64,000 nt of DNA from Metopolophium dirhodum (lineage: Eukaryota > Arthropoda > Insecta > Hemiptera > Aphididae). The stretch is from positions 10,910,393 through 10,974,392 of the forward strand of contig NC_083568.1 of NCBI RefSeq assembly GCF_019925205.1. Reading direction: 5' to 3'. Shown here in pieces: positions 12,692-25,900 of this stretch (position 1 is the first letter of the stretch; each line of letters opens with the position of its first letter). A model generated the notes under the pieces. It was given only the letters and a program-made list of their open reading frames with translations, ran no database searches and was not told where the DNA came from. The position numbers and the translations under genes were made by a program.

Positions 12692-14640
12692 AAAGGTGGG
12701 CAAGTGAGTGTCACTTTGTTTGTACAGTAGGTTACAACTTTACAGGTGGGTCGATGTAATGGATTGTGTTAAATTTAAATTAAATGATATAATATCATTA
12801 TATAAGAAAAACGGTTCTGAGCGAAGACGGTCAGTCAGCACTCAGCCCATGATATTACTAACCACTAAGTAGGTACTAAGTATATTTGATGATATTATTG
12901 TGAATGAAGTAATTTATATTAACAACAAATACAGTTTTATAGATATTTAAAGAAAAAAAGGTGGGTAAGTGGATGTCACTCTGCTGTACAGTAGGTTACA
13001 AGTGGGTCACTGTAATGGATGGTGTTAAATTTGAATTCAATGATATAATATCATTGTATAAGAAAAACGATTCTGAGCGAAAACGGTCAGTCATGATATT
13101 AATGTTATTAAGGTGAATAAAGTAATTTATAAATAACCTATTTACGTGGAGCCTTGTTTTCAATTTTCAATCCTTAGCTATAAAAGTTGAACATTTTATA
13201 AATTTTTAACTACAAAATAATTATTAAATTATAAATTTGATAAATTTTGTCAAAATTTGAACTTTAAATGCTTATAAAAAAAAAATTGTGTTTATATATT
13301 TTTAATATTTTTCAACTGCTATTGTAACAATATATCAGGAGCCTTATATTTCACGCTTTTTTACCCAACAAATAAAATTTTACTGATATTTATAGAAAAA
13401 AAAACAAAAAAAATTGAAAACTGACAATGTCCGTAAACAGCTCAAAAAGAGTTAAACTATTTTCAAAATTTTATGGTGTATAGAAAATGAAAATATAAAC
13501 ATTCAGTGAAATTTTCATGTATCTACAGTTATTCGTTTTTGTATTAAAATTTACAACAAAATAAGAAAACCGCTAAATGAGAAACAAGTAGGTTTCAGCA
13601 TTTAACCGTTAACCACACTTATAATTTTGTCGATCCTCAAACTGGTGCTCACACACAGAATATCGAAAGGTTAGGGGATCCTCTAAATGGCGCTACAAAA
13701 AACATAGAGGCACTGTTCGTCAACATTTAGATAGTTATATTTGGTTGAATTCATGTGGCATCAAAAGCATGAAAATCCATTTATAGGAATTTTAAATTGC
13801 ATGTCTGAGCATTTTCCTCCTAGAGTGAACTATTAATTATTTCTAGTTTTTACAATAGTTATTTTATACAATTTATATAATTATTAATTATTCCTAGTTT
13901 TTATAATAGTTTTTTTATAATTTTTACGGTAGTTGCGATAACTGCAGTGTTCGGATTATATAAGTATTTTTTTTTATCTAGATACAGATAAAGATAATGC
14001 AATTCAAATGTATTTAGATGGACATAAAAGATAACTTAACTCATATCTATCTAGATAAAAAAAGATACAATTATTTTTTAAATGGTTTTAAATTTAGGTA
14101 TATTTTAGTTGGACACTAGGAACATTATAATAATAATAATATAAATAAAAATAATTACAATATTTATAAACCATAAACTTTGTTTAAGAATCTGTATAAA
14201 TATTTAAAAATGCGTTTGTACAATTTCACGGTTTTTATCAATAAAAAATGTATCTAGTTGAATTTACTTAGATTAGTAAAAAAATTATATAAGATGAACG
14301 TTTAGATACCTTGTAACTTTTTATCTAGATAAGATAAAAGACGAACAAATAATTATCTAGATAAGTCCAAACACTCCAAACACTGCCGATAAGTACCAAA
14401 TAATTTTAAAATGTTCGTGATTTTTACGTATTTTGTCAAGATTTGAACTTTAAATGCTTATAAAAAGAATTTTGACTATGGATTTTTATTTTTTAATATT
14501 TTTCAAATGTCATTGTAACAATATTTAGGAGCCTTGTATTACATTTTCAAGTATTTTTACATAACGAATAAAATTAATAATTCATAAAAAGTGACTCCAA
14601 AACAGCTGTAATAACTAAGAAGTTGTTTTCTGTAGGTCGG
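12692..14640 (+). repeat. Interspersed repeat family A, copy 1, with internal 266-bp duplication
   Basis: The motif order AAAGGTGGG(C/T)AAGTG, ACAGTAGGTTACAA, TGTAATGGAT, GTGTTAAATTT, AAGAAAAACG(G/A)TTCTGAGCGAA occurs at 12692 and again from 12958, an offset of 266 bp. The downstream part (13200-13600) shares phrases such as TTTAATATTTTTCAACTGCTATTG and ACAATATATCAGGAGCCTT with 47690-48200. A hAT-type MITE (13944-14386) interrupts it and the repeat text resumes after it. No open reading frame is visible, so the family looks non-autonomous. Confidence 0.7.
13944..14386. mobile_element. hAT-type MITE, 443 bp
   Basis: Ends are GCAGTGTTCGG and CCAAACACTGC, an 11-bp inverted repeat with one mismatch. 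Flanks are CGATAACT (13936-13943) and CGATAAGT (14387-14394), an 8-bp target duplication with one difference, as expected for hAT elements. Inside are several palindromic TATCTAGATAA words near both ends. No coding capacity. Confidence 0.8.
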
Positions 14641-14699
14641 AAAAAAAAGACAATGGGGAGATATAACTCCTAACCTCCCTCTTGATCACGCCACTGTTG

Positions 14700-15090
14700 T
14701 TAGCTATGTGGGCTATATTGATTTAAAAATGTTGGTAGGTAATTAATATTAATCTAACAACATTAATAATTTGTAAAAATGGTCCAAGTATAATAAATAC
14801 TAGATTCAATATTAGATCTATTTCATATTTTTATAAAACAATTTTTAGGACTAGGTACTATCCTTATACTTTATATTATAAACATTTTAATAAAAGGTTG
14901 GGGGTTGGCATTTTATAAACAGAAGTTTGTATAACTGCGGAACACTCCCTTAAAGTAGATACCGATTACCTGTAATACAAAAAATATCAATAATTTGAAA
15001 ATATGGTTTTTATAATAATATATTTTAATTACTTAATTAGTAAAGGATAAATCGGGGGTGAGCATACTTGGTGTATCACCTGTAGTATAG
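14700..15090. repeat. Interspersed repeat family B, copy 1
   Basis: Shares a long stretch with 37340-37692: AATTTGTAAAAATGG(T/C)CCAAGTA, AATAAATAC, TTTTAGGACTA or TTTAAGGACTA, AACATTTTAATAA. It ends in GGTGAGCATACTTGGTGTATCACC, matching GGTGAGCATGCTTGGTAAATCACC at 37661. A third end of this type is at 61393-61421 in reverse. Confidence 0.65.
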
Positions 15091-18000
15091 AATTGAAGTA
15101 TTTTTGGTGAACAGTTCTGCGCATATTATTCGGGAGTCAATCTGGTAGTCTACCTATGATGTCCACGCGTGTATTTATAACATATAATAATCCATATTTT
15201 AATATTATAATGATTATTTATATATTATTATACTTATAGTTTATAGTTTATACAAAATAAAATAAACATTATATTATATAATCTCGTCCGGCGCCGTAAT
15301 TAGAGTTAAAATATACCTATACGTAAAACTACGTAATAAATAATAATAATGCATAATATATAGCCATATAGGTATTAGCGTGCCTATTAATTTTTTACAT
15401 ATTTAAATTATATATATATATATAATATTGTAATCTTAATGTATTTGGTACTCACCACTCAGTGACTCTTTCCAGCAACGTCAACGAGTAACCCCTTCTA
15501 CGTGATATAACACTATGGTCTATAACAATTTATTAAATAATATTATACAGAGTGAAACATTTAAATGGCAACCTTTATTATTCAAGTGCGTTTTTTATTT
15601 TTATAAAAATTGTTTTTATGTTTATAGTTTAGTCGAGGTGTATATTTTATAACGCACTACGTTAATAAAAAATTAATTGTTTATCAGTGGTTTTTAATTA
15701 TATTTTAATGACAAGTCAATAACCTATATATTTGTATTTATAGATTATATATAATCAGAAACAGCTGAATACTACTTTTCTCAAAACGCTTAATGTTTAA
15801 AAATATTGAATATTTAAGTTTTCAACATTTAGATGAACGATAAACTAATAGTGCAACTTGCGTTACATTGCGTCTGCTATTTTAATTAGGTAGGTACCCG
15901 TACCTATAAATATTAGGTAGTAGGTACTATAGTACCTAGTAAACTACTAAGTTATAACTTATAACAATTTATTTAGGTAATATTATTATATTCGATTTTT
16001 GTATAATTATATAGGTACATGGTACATCAACGTTTCCAGAAAAGAATTTTACTTTTGATTATATGACATAAAAAATATATTATAGGTTGTCTGGTTGTCA
16101 AAAAAATTTTAAAAAACGCTACCTACCTATAAAGTAAAACAAATTGATCTTGACAATGCTTAAAACAAAATAAAAACAAAAATGGACTTGTAAAATAATT
16201 AGTAGACAGTAGTGTAGGCATTTATAAGAATCACACTGTGTATAATATTATACACGTATACGTACACATTATACTATCGTATATTATATTATACATATAT
16301 TATAATCCAATCGAAAGCGTACCTAAATGATTTTTACTCTACGCAGACTACAGTAATAATATTATAATTTATAAATCATTGCTCGTGCTATGTTGACTAG
16401 GTTACCTAGTAATACCTATATAATACTAATGGTTATAATAATATTTTATATTGTATTCTTGTACAGGTATTACATATAAGAGTAGCACGTTATATTATTT
16501 GAATTTACCTGCTACCTATCGGTACACGATTATTCAATCAAGGAGCCCGTAAATTGTTTGAAATTCCAATCTCGATAAAATAAAAATAATAATAATAGTA
16601 ATAATAATAATGAGAATGATTTGCGATATTCTGCTTCAGCCACAGTCATAGGTACCTATACATAATAAACAATATATATTATAGGTATATATAGGTATAT
16701 ACATAATGCCGTGCAGATATTCCAATACAAAAAACACGTAACTCCCTCCATAACGAACCGGCCAGTCTCACAACCAGTTATAAAATAATATATTCGTCTA
16801 TATTAAATTTAATATACATTTATTTATGAAACGACGTCTTTTTCATATATTTCATCATTCCAATAATAAATAAACCAATGATGTGGATATAATTACATAT
16901 ACACGTAAGCATATATACATATAAATAGTTATGCACACACACCTAACGCGTGAGTATATATGTATATGCATTTATAACACTAGTGTTCATTAGTGGTGGG
17001 GAAGGTTCCGGGTTCAACCCCCCCACTATTAAAATGTCTTCAAAACGATAATTTGTTTTTAGTGTATATATTCTCATATACCGTATACATATAGGTTATA
17101 ATATACAATACGATATTTTTTTTACCATAAGAGTTCTCCACATATATACCCCCCACCCCCATTCAGAAAAAGACAGATATCAGAACGCGTGGTAAGCAAT
17201 CGGCTCGTCACCTAACATAATGTATATATACAGATAGGTACCTAGCTAAAAACTTAAGTATAATGACGTATATGATTTATTATTCATATGTCGTAATATT
17301 ATATGGAATATTTCGATGTAGATATCTATATATAAAACACAATATTAGTTAGTATTACCTATGTATTAGGTATAGGTAGGTGCTATATTTTATTATGTTC
17401 GTAACAATGAAGTTTGATAAATAATAAGTATATATTAATTACCTTAACGACTTATAAGAGTATAGTATAAAATTATTATTATACATAGTTATCAATTATT
17501 TAATTTTGACATGATTATAATTTATATTAACTATTAATATAATATACAAAAAGTTCTTATACATTGCAGCATGTCTGCAACTGTTTGTATAATTTTATAC
17601 TATTATGCATATGGTTATGGTAGGAATTGTATGCATGAATGCATGGCATATTGATATATTATGTATGTGTATTACAATTGCATCATATATATCGAAGACA
17701 AATTATATAGGTAATATATATATAATGGGTACCTCGTACCTATATGCGCAATCAGAGCATATTAACGAATGACAAGTTAAAACCAAATAAATTTGTATTA
17801 ATATATTTAACTTATAAAGGCAAACAAATAATCAACGCTTTATGACAAAAATATTAATTAACGTTTATTTAATATTAACTTACAAACATCCGGCGCAACT
17901 TCACTAGTACAGACGCGATAATAATAAATTGCAACTGACGTCTGACTACTTAGAGTCTCGAGCGGTCGACTCGTGTGGTTGTGCATACATAAATTATTGT

Positions 18001-18455
18001 CCTTATCATGTACGGGCTACGAAGCTTCTACATTTATCATCATATAATAATATATAGTTAACTAAATAATAAAGGTTTATTGATTTCTAACTGAATGGGT
18101 AACTATTTTTTATGTAGGTTACCTTACCTAACCTTGTGAATTTAAATTAAAAATATTTTTAAAAATAAGTTCATATGATAGGATATATTTTCAGTGAAAT
18201 GCCGATTATGGTTAATTATTAATTATAAGTTTATATCTTATCACACTTTAAAAGTTTGGTTGAGAAGCACGACGAACACGTAAAAAGATTATAACACCAC
18301 TCGCCACGGCTGTAAGGCTGTATAGGTATATATGGTGCGTGGCGCTTTATTTCTCATCTTATCTAAACTTTAATAACGAATAACGATTATAAATACCTAT
18401 AACCATATCAAGTATAAATGTATAAGTATAATGATATGTATTGTGTATTAAGTAC
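15090..18455. other. No gene recognised; AT-rich intergenic
   Basis: Dominated by TA-rich sequence with TATA dinucleotide runs (for example about 15411-15423) and many TAGGTACCTA words. A sequence resembling the end of another repeat (ACAGAGTGAAACATTTAAATGG) is near 15549 and resembles 39750. No coding motif was seen on either strand. Confidence 0.55.
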
Positions 18456-18620
18456 CAGTGGCGTATCTATGGGGGGTTATTTCCCCTCTAGATACCAAAT
18501 GTTGTACTCAATACAACATGTATATAACAATATGAATATATGTGTATACCGAATAATATGTTTATTAAAATCTTTATTCTACCCCCCCCCCCCTCATGAA
18601 AAAATCTAGATACGCTACTG
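18456..18620. mobile_element. Short MITE, CAGTGGCGTATCTA ends, 165 bp
   Basis: Left end CAGTGGCGTATCTA (18456-18469) and right end TAGATACGCTACTG (18607-18620) are inverted repeats with one mismatch in 14. Flanks are TTAAGTAC and TTAAGGCG, identical over the first five bases only, so the target duplication is uncertain. Just inside the ends are G-rich and C-rich runs in inverted arrangement. Non-coding; the open frame across it is incidental. Confidence 0.7.
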
Positions 18621-18665
18621 TTAAGGCGCCCGGTGCCGTTGCCATTTTGTCCTCAAAAATACACT

Positions 18666-18975
18666 CTGCGGGAATAACGGTACCGCGTTGTCGAATCAAC
18701 TAAATTTCATAATTTTTTTTTTAATTGCTAGACGGAAATATTCTACAGCCCGCATCGATCTCTGTTTTTTCATATTTTATTCTCAAGCTTTATAATATGT
18801 CTAAAAAAATACAAGATAAAAAGCATTTTTTTTACAAATTTTTTAATACAGTTATTTGAAATAAAATACAAAATCAGAGATCGATGCGGGCTGTAGGAAG
18901 TCTTCTTCTTTCAGATAAAAAATAGTCATAAAAATCCGACAATTCTACAAAGCTTGTGAGTTATTCCCGTAGTCA
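18666..18975. mobile_element. Foldback (palindromic) element
   Basis: Perfect 22-bp inverted arms begin CTACAGCCCGCATCGATCTC (18743-18764) and CAGAGATCGATGCGGGCTGT (18875-18896), with a loop of 110 bp. Outside them lies a second inverted pair, GCGGGAATAAC near 18669 and GTTATTCCCGTA near 18959. The nested symmetry and lack of coding sequence suit a foldback MITE. Target duplication was not identified. Confidence 0.7.
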
Positions 18976-18999
18976 TTTTTTTTCGATATAATACACCAT

Positions 19000-20100
19000 A
19001 TCGACCCGGCCCCCCTAAATAGGTATCGGGTAGTAGATTAGTGGAAAAGTCTTATAATTTAGGTGGCAACTAAAACATAAAATTTAATTTTCAAATTTTA
19101 TAGAATTGTGGAAAATTTGAAAAACTGGCACTGGGACCCTTAAATACATTAGTTTAGGTAGGTACCTACAATGACTACAAAATGTAAAATTCAAATTATT
19201 TAACAAAAATGTGAAAACATAAAAGCACTGTCATAATATAAAAATGGGTTCAACATTTTTTTTCTTTGAGATTACAAAATATATTTTATTACCCTGCCTA
19301 TAGGAAGGTACACGTCATGCACTGCATGGTATTTTTGTACACGCGAATCGTGTATCAGACACCATATTATAATACCTACGTATTGATCGACAAGGTATCT
19401 ACTTATACAGTTACCTATATACACCATAATAGTAAATACCATAAGATACCATATACGATTCACGTATTAGTGTATTACCATTGATTACACATAATGATAA
19501 TATTATAGTATATTGTACATAATATCTATAATCAATGGTATTACATATATGGTATATGTATAATGTATTAAGTATAAATTATAATAACGGATAGGTATAC
19601 ACCCATACGGACAATAACTATTATAGACTATATTGTTTCCCACATTTAAATATTCTATAACTCTAAAACTATGATTTTCCTTACGGTCATTGTTCGGTAC
19701 CTATATAGTCTCGTTATTCTGACCACTACACGCATGTTATACATGACATTATACGTGTAATTATAGGTAATATTATAAACTATATATTCGTATTTGTAGG
19801 TACTTATTGTTTTTCGGTTTTTATACTTTTGGACTACTCTACGTCTCTACGCGTATAGTGCGGACTGCGGGTAATAAAATATTATAATTCATAAAATACT
19901 GCATGCGTTTTGAGTAATTTACCTATGGCATTAGGCACTCTTTAGCATTTAGATACTTAATTTAATAACAATTACTCGATGTATTATATTATAATACCTA
20001 TTTAGTACGAGTTATGGTCTCGGGTTTGTCATTTTACTCCATATAGATTCACTCGTATCCCGTAAGTACACAGCTGTTGTAGGCCAGTGCCCAGTAATCC
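19000..20100. other. No gene recognised
   Basis: AT-rich sequence; opposing open frames at 19266-19484 and 19272-19463 overlap on both strands, lack any domain and are treated as chance. Confidence 0.5.
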
Positions 20101-20104
20101 TATG

Positions 20105-20344
20105 CAGTGGCGCTGGACGAAATTATAACTGGCAGTTCAAATAGTTCGATTGACCCACCCACCCCTTCACACGGCTGAGAAACGGGCTCAACTAATTTGG
20201 CAGGTATATATAATTAATTTTATGACATTCTTGTGTTTAATAGAATTGTAGCAGAAAGACTGAAGTAAACTCAAGTATTTAACCCACCACCCAATTTTAA
20301 GGAAGTTCAATTGAAACACCTGAAGTACGTGTTAGGCGCCACTG
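20105..20344. mobile_element. Short MITE, CAGTGGCGC ends, 240 bp
   Basis: CAGTGGCGC (20105-20113) and GCGCCACTG (20336-20344) are perfect 9-bp inverted ends sharing their first eight bases with the MITE at 18456. No clear target duplication flanks it, and it has no coding capacity. Confidence 0.55.
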
Positions 20345-22970
20345 ATCATAATATATGCGCCCCTATAGAATAAAAAGCATGTCCGTAAATGCGCGTGTTT
20401 CATTGGTATGATATTCATATATTGTTTCACTGACCACTGTTCTAGAAAAATAATAAATATATAATAATATGTAGGTATATTATATATTATAATATGAACA
20501 TTTCGTGCAATAAAGGTTACATAATATATAAGTACAAGTCCTGAGGATAGGGGGACTTAAGATTTAAACTTTAAACTACCTAGGTCATTGCATATAAGCA
20601 TATGATTTTAAATTGCTTATTATAAAATACAAACGAATTTTTAAAAGTATGTTTCAACCCTGATGAGTATTATCATTGATTATACATAGTATAATGGTAT
20701 TATCTCTGCTTTCGTTTTACTTACGAATAACAGCAAATTTTATGTCCAGAATAATCCATTTTACTGGTATTTTAAATATTATAGTGTGTTGATCTTTTCC
20801 TCTTCTCCGTAGGTTTTTTTATAATTTCAAACGTGAAGCTAAATAGTTGTGGTTCTTATTAATATTGCAAAATTTACAATTTTAAAAGTTTTAAACTTGA
20901 AATATAAAAATGGTACTCGGGTCTCGGGATAATATTATTAGAATATTTTTATCTTTAAATTTGATTATAAATCAAATCACTCAAATATTTAAAACAACTT
21001 GGTAAAATGGAGTATTCTAATTTCTGAACGTAAAATTTGCCATGTTATACCTACATAAGTTAGACAGAGACACTTGAGTCATGTGTGTAGACGTCTTCAG
21101 AGGGAATTTGGAAAAAATTATAATTAATTAGATGAATCTGATGAGAATTTTTATTTATATAATGTTATAAGCCATATTTGTATTTAGAAATAAAACTAAA
21201 TGTTATCGATATACTGCTATAGTGCTATATAACAACAACCATGACCGTATTAGCACATAGGCACTGTGCTTAGGGAACAAGACATTTTCAGAATATTATA
21301 TTCTCCATAATGTGGAGAAAGTGCCTATTTTATAGGGCCCCAAAATGACTTAACGCGAGCCTGACAACAATAACGCGAATCGTAACAAATCTACTTGGTT
21401 TAATTTTTTTTTTGAGTAGGTGGCTGAGGCATTTTTTTATTGCTACAGAGTGAAAAGTTTGGGGGCCATTAATTGAAGGTAGAGGTATTTATTATTAAAT
21501 GTATAAATAATAAATAGGAAAAACTCCATTTTTATAATTATTATTAGTATTATGTTTATTTATTATGTTCATCCTGAATTTATAAATAGTAATTATAATT
21601 TTGTTAGGCGCGTGCTTGACACGTACAATTCCGTCTATTTATTAGTAAACGCGGTATATTAGCTATGCGATGTGTAGTGTATACTGTATTGGAATTTGGA
21701 ACTGAAAACAAAGTTTACTCCAATAGCTGGTATGACCTTTTAAAAACGCACGTTTTGTAAGATTCAAGTATATTATATTAATCTTTTATACACGAATCAC
21801 GTAACCATAAACATTAAACAAAAATAATACGAATGTTCAAGTTGGTCAATATTATAATATAGGTACCTATAGGCTAAATTATTATAGAATTAGAATACAT
21901 GACTAATGAAAATATCTGAGATACATGCTCATGTTGTACAGACACCTCTCGGTTCTCGGCTCTCAATATGATGAGTAATCGCATAGAATACCAACACGTG
22001 GAAAGTGGAACAAATTTTATCGGTTTAGAAATTATTCGTATTATGTCTTAGAATTAAATCACTATAAGACTAGGTGCATAAAGTTTAAAATCAAATCAGA
22101 TCTAAGATGTAACTATAAATCCATATCAAAATCTGTCAGAAGTCTGCATTTGAAATTGAAAAAATCATAACCAATGAAAGGGCTCAAAAATGGGTTTATA
22201 AATTGCATGAAAAAAATAACTAGTGCTATGAAATATTTTTTGAAATTAAGAGGTTGATAGTTTATTAAGTTACCTAACCTTATATAAAATAATCACATTT
22301 ATGCTTTATTTTCTTACTTAAAATTTCATACATTTTAAAAACATCTGTATTGCATCATAAAGTGGAAACAGGACAAACAGGAATATTTCATAATTAATAT
22401 TATGTACTATTTTTCTTTGTAGTATCTGAAATAAGGATGAGCGTAGGCGTATACAATATATAAGAAAACAAACATAAATATGTAACTATATTCTCATAGA
22501 TTTAGTAACAACATTAGTGTGTGTAAATATGTATGGTTTTTTTTTTATTAAACAAACAACCTTCATATACAATTCTTATTTTGCATTTTTACAAACATCA
22601 AATGAATTGATTGTATTAGTTTAAAATATGAAAGACAAATAATTTTGTATTAAAACTGAATTGTAACATACAATCAGTAAAATTGTACCAAACCTATTAT
22701 TATATTTTGATGATAAATAATATATGGCTCGGAGTATTTAATAAATGATTTTCTTTGAAACTATAAATTAATTTGTATAAAAATAATAAACAAAATAACA
22801 TCTATAAGTTTTAAGATAAAATATATAATTTACTATAATTTTAATAGTTAACAAAATAAATATATGAATTATTAACTGCTTAATAAGGACGTCTATTCTT
22901 AAAATTAAATTTTTTAACAGCAGTATCAAAAATTTGAACACTAAATAAAGTTAAAAATAATGGGTCTAAA
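20345..22970. other. No gene recognised; region beyond the furin 3' end
   Basis: AT-rich, no motif-bearing open frame. The part just below 22978 on the minus strand is the expected furin 3' UTR. A patch at about 21230-21480 of more mixed composition may be repeat debris. Confidence 0.5.
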
Positions 22971-22977
22971 AATGTCT

Positions 22978-25900
22978 TCAACAATCATCACCTTCAATTT
23001 GATTCGCTAGTCTGTAATCTCCATATCCTGGCTCTAATCCTGGCTTATATTTTGTCCAAAAGCCTCCTTTACAAAATATAAGTAATACAAATATATTGAT
23101 GATTAGTAGTACTGTTGCTATTATATGCCATGTCTTATCATCCAGTAAATGCTTAATATTCTTTGAGTAACAGTAGGTTTGTCCCAACGCATGGGTCAGA
23201 TCTGCATCTCCCCAACACTTTGTGCACTGATAATCATTTGGTCCGTTACATGTATAACATGTATAGTGACAATCAGAACATACACCGTCATTATCCTCAT
23301 ATGTTTTGACTGGACAATCGACAATACACTCTCCATTGTATATGTTGTATCCAAACGCACATTCTGCAATAAATGAAAATAAATGTTTTCTAATAGGTAT
23401 GCAAATAATATATTTTAATAAAGCTATAAGTATGACAAGCTCAATTTATTTAGTGCTACAAATTAAAAGCAAAGCTGTGTGGTACACTCACCGCAAGCGT
23501 TTGGTTGATGTTAGAATAGTACAGCCCATTTTGCATTCCAATATGCGAAGTTTCATAATTGTATTAATTGCAAAATAGCACATTTGATTTTAGATTCTGA
23601 GAGTTGAAATTTATCAAGGTTTTAACATTTATATTAAACAACAGAATAGATAAATATATAATGATATATTAATACCATATATTTTTAAATTAAACCCTAA
23701 TATCTTGTATGATAAAACACTAATTTATATTGAAAAGAAATATTTTCACACATATTACATAATAAAACAACAACTTTTTTTAAATAAAATAATAATTACA
23801 AAAAAAATGATACTAAGATATCAAAAAAACAGACAAACGAGTAGTTTAGTCTTCAGTGTTGCTTTATTAAATTGTTTTACATGTAAAACAATTATTTATA
23901 CATAAGTAATAAATTAAACATTTTGTCTAAAATGTTGTTTAACTAGTAACTACCTATCTTAAAAGTAACTAGTAAAGTTAAGTCATTAAAAAAATAAGCT
24001 ATAATTCTTCACTTTAAAATTAGTATCGTCCAACATTGCTGTTAATCATTTCAAGGCTAGCTTACATAAATATAATATATTTGAATATATAATATCATTA
24101 GCATTATTAAAACTAATATATATTATTGTTGTTGAATATAAGGGTTTAATAAATGTAATTTATTTTCATAATTTTAAGCAAAAAAATGGTAATTTATTTA
24201 CTCCATTTAAAAACCTCAAAGCTAATCTCAATTCAAATACCCAGCAGCTTCTTCAAAATGTTCAGATGCAAAAACGATAAATAAAACTACAAACTGAGAT
24301 ATTAAAGATGAAGATATTTTTGAACCTTTTGAATTTCCAATAAAAAATATGTTATTATTGACAATTTATAAAAAAATAAAAAAGTTAGATCTCAACAAAT
24401 GAGAAAAAAAAACCTTGCTCAAATTTAAAATAGTTACTTGTACTATTTTTAATATTTTCTTATTCATGAATTATTGTTAGTATTTATTTGCATATTTGCA
24501 TAATTAGTATTATAAGGAAGAGCAGTATTATATATTAAATTAAATTACTAATTGCACAAGTAATTTTCATATAAATTGGTTGATACATAAAAACTACAAA
24601 TTTATTTGTTTCTAAAAATTTCAATAATTGTAATTTTTTTTCAAGTTAAAATTATTTATTTTTAAAAAAATGTGGGTTTAAATAATTTGTATATGGCATA
24701 TACATTATTAAATAAAGATAGTTTATTTTACCTTTTCTTTTATCTGTATAACTGTTCAGGTATTTAATGGAAAAACATCAAGATTAGTCGATTAAATTTA
24801 TTTGGAAAATACAACACAAATCAAAATACTATTTTTTTTAAAACACAAAATGATATTTAAGTACAGTAATAATTTTATTTACAAGATAAACAGTTTTTTG
24901 AGCGTAACATACTTTGGTATTGATGAAAGTAAAATATAGATAATACAATATTTACATAGGACTAATAATTAATATTTTATAATACTGATTTGGCAAAATA
25001 TCTATTTAATTGATTTAGACAAAAAATTAAGTAGCTATTCAAAATTATTTATAACTTAGAAATGTATTCAAATACAATTAAAACATGACATATTAACACA
25101 CCAAAACCAATTACTATCACTTAATTTTAAAACTTAATTCATTATTTCACATAGAACGGTTTATTATAATTTATAACTAATATGATTATACTGAAATCAA
25201 TAAATTATACTGCCAATTATTGAGAGATAGGAAGAATAAAAATTATACAAATCAAACTTTAAAATAGAAAAATAAAAATTATAATTACTAAATATAGAAA
25301 TGAATGTTTTGTTATTATCTATTATAGCATAGTAATAACAAAATTAAATATTAATAGTATACCATTGAGACCTAATAGAATAAATCACTAGAACTGTTAT
25401 CAGAAAACAAAAAATAACACTAAGCCATTGATTAAATTTACAATGTATATAGTGCCTATTTAATCAATGGCTAAACTATAGCTTAAAATTATTAAATTTA
25501 TTATTCTAAAATAAAACAACCCAATAAATAACTATAATTACCTATGTTTTAAAAAAAATTGGTTTATGATTTTTTTTAAGAAGATGTCTGTTAAATCTGA
25601 ATTATTGTTTATTAATGGAAATATTTAGATGGTAGATTAAATTAATATTCTACAGAAATATAATAATTATTTGAATGAAGTTGATTACTAGTTATATACA
25701 GTTATATTATGCTATTTCACTATTGTGGACTGTGGTATAATAATATTATATAGTAGTAGGATTGAAAATATAATATTAACTAAACACAGTCAATTTTTTT
25801 TTCTATATTTGTTTTAGTAGCAATTGATCAATAGGCTACACTATAATTTATAAACAATATAAATGAAATCATAAGTTTATAAATGTAGCTATTTAAATTT

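Noticed and set aside
16985..17033. tRNA-like B-box (GGTTCCGGGTTCAACCC)
   Set aside because: No matching A-box, anticodon arm or acceptor stem could be folded around it; perhaps a SINE remnant, but not supportable.
18418..18609. 63-aa plus frame
   Set aside because: It runs through the MITE at 18456-18620 and is non-coding repeat sequence.
23491..23560. Possible extra Cys-rich furin exon (reads ECKMGCTILTSTKRLR before a good donor GTGAGT)
   Set aside because: The frame that would join to the last exon contains a TAA, and the open frame leaves the wrong phase; no acceptor gives an open path from exon 9b. Direct joining of 9b to 23363 is in phase and open.
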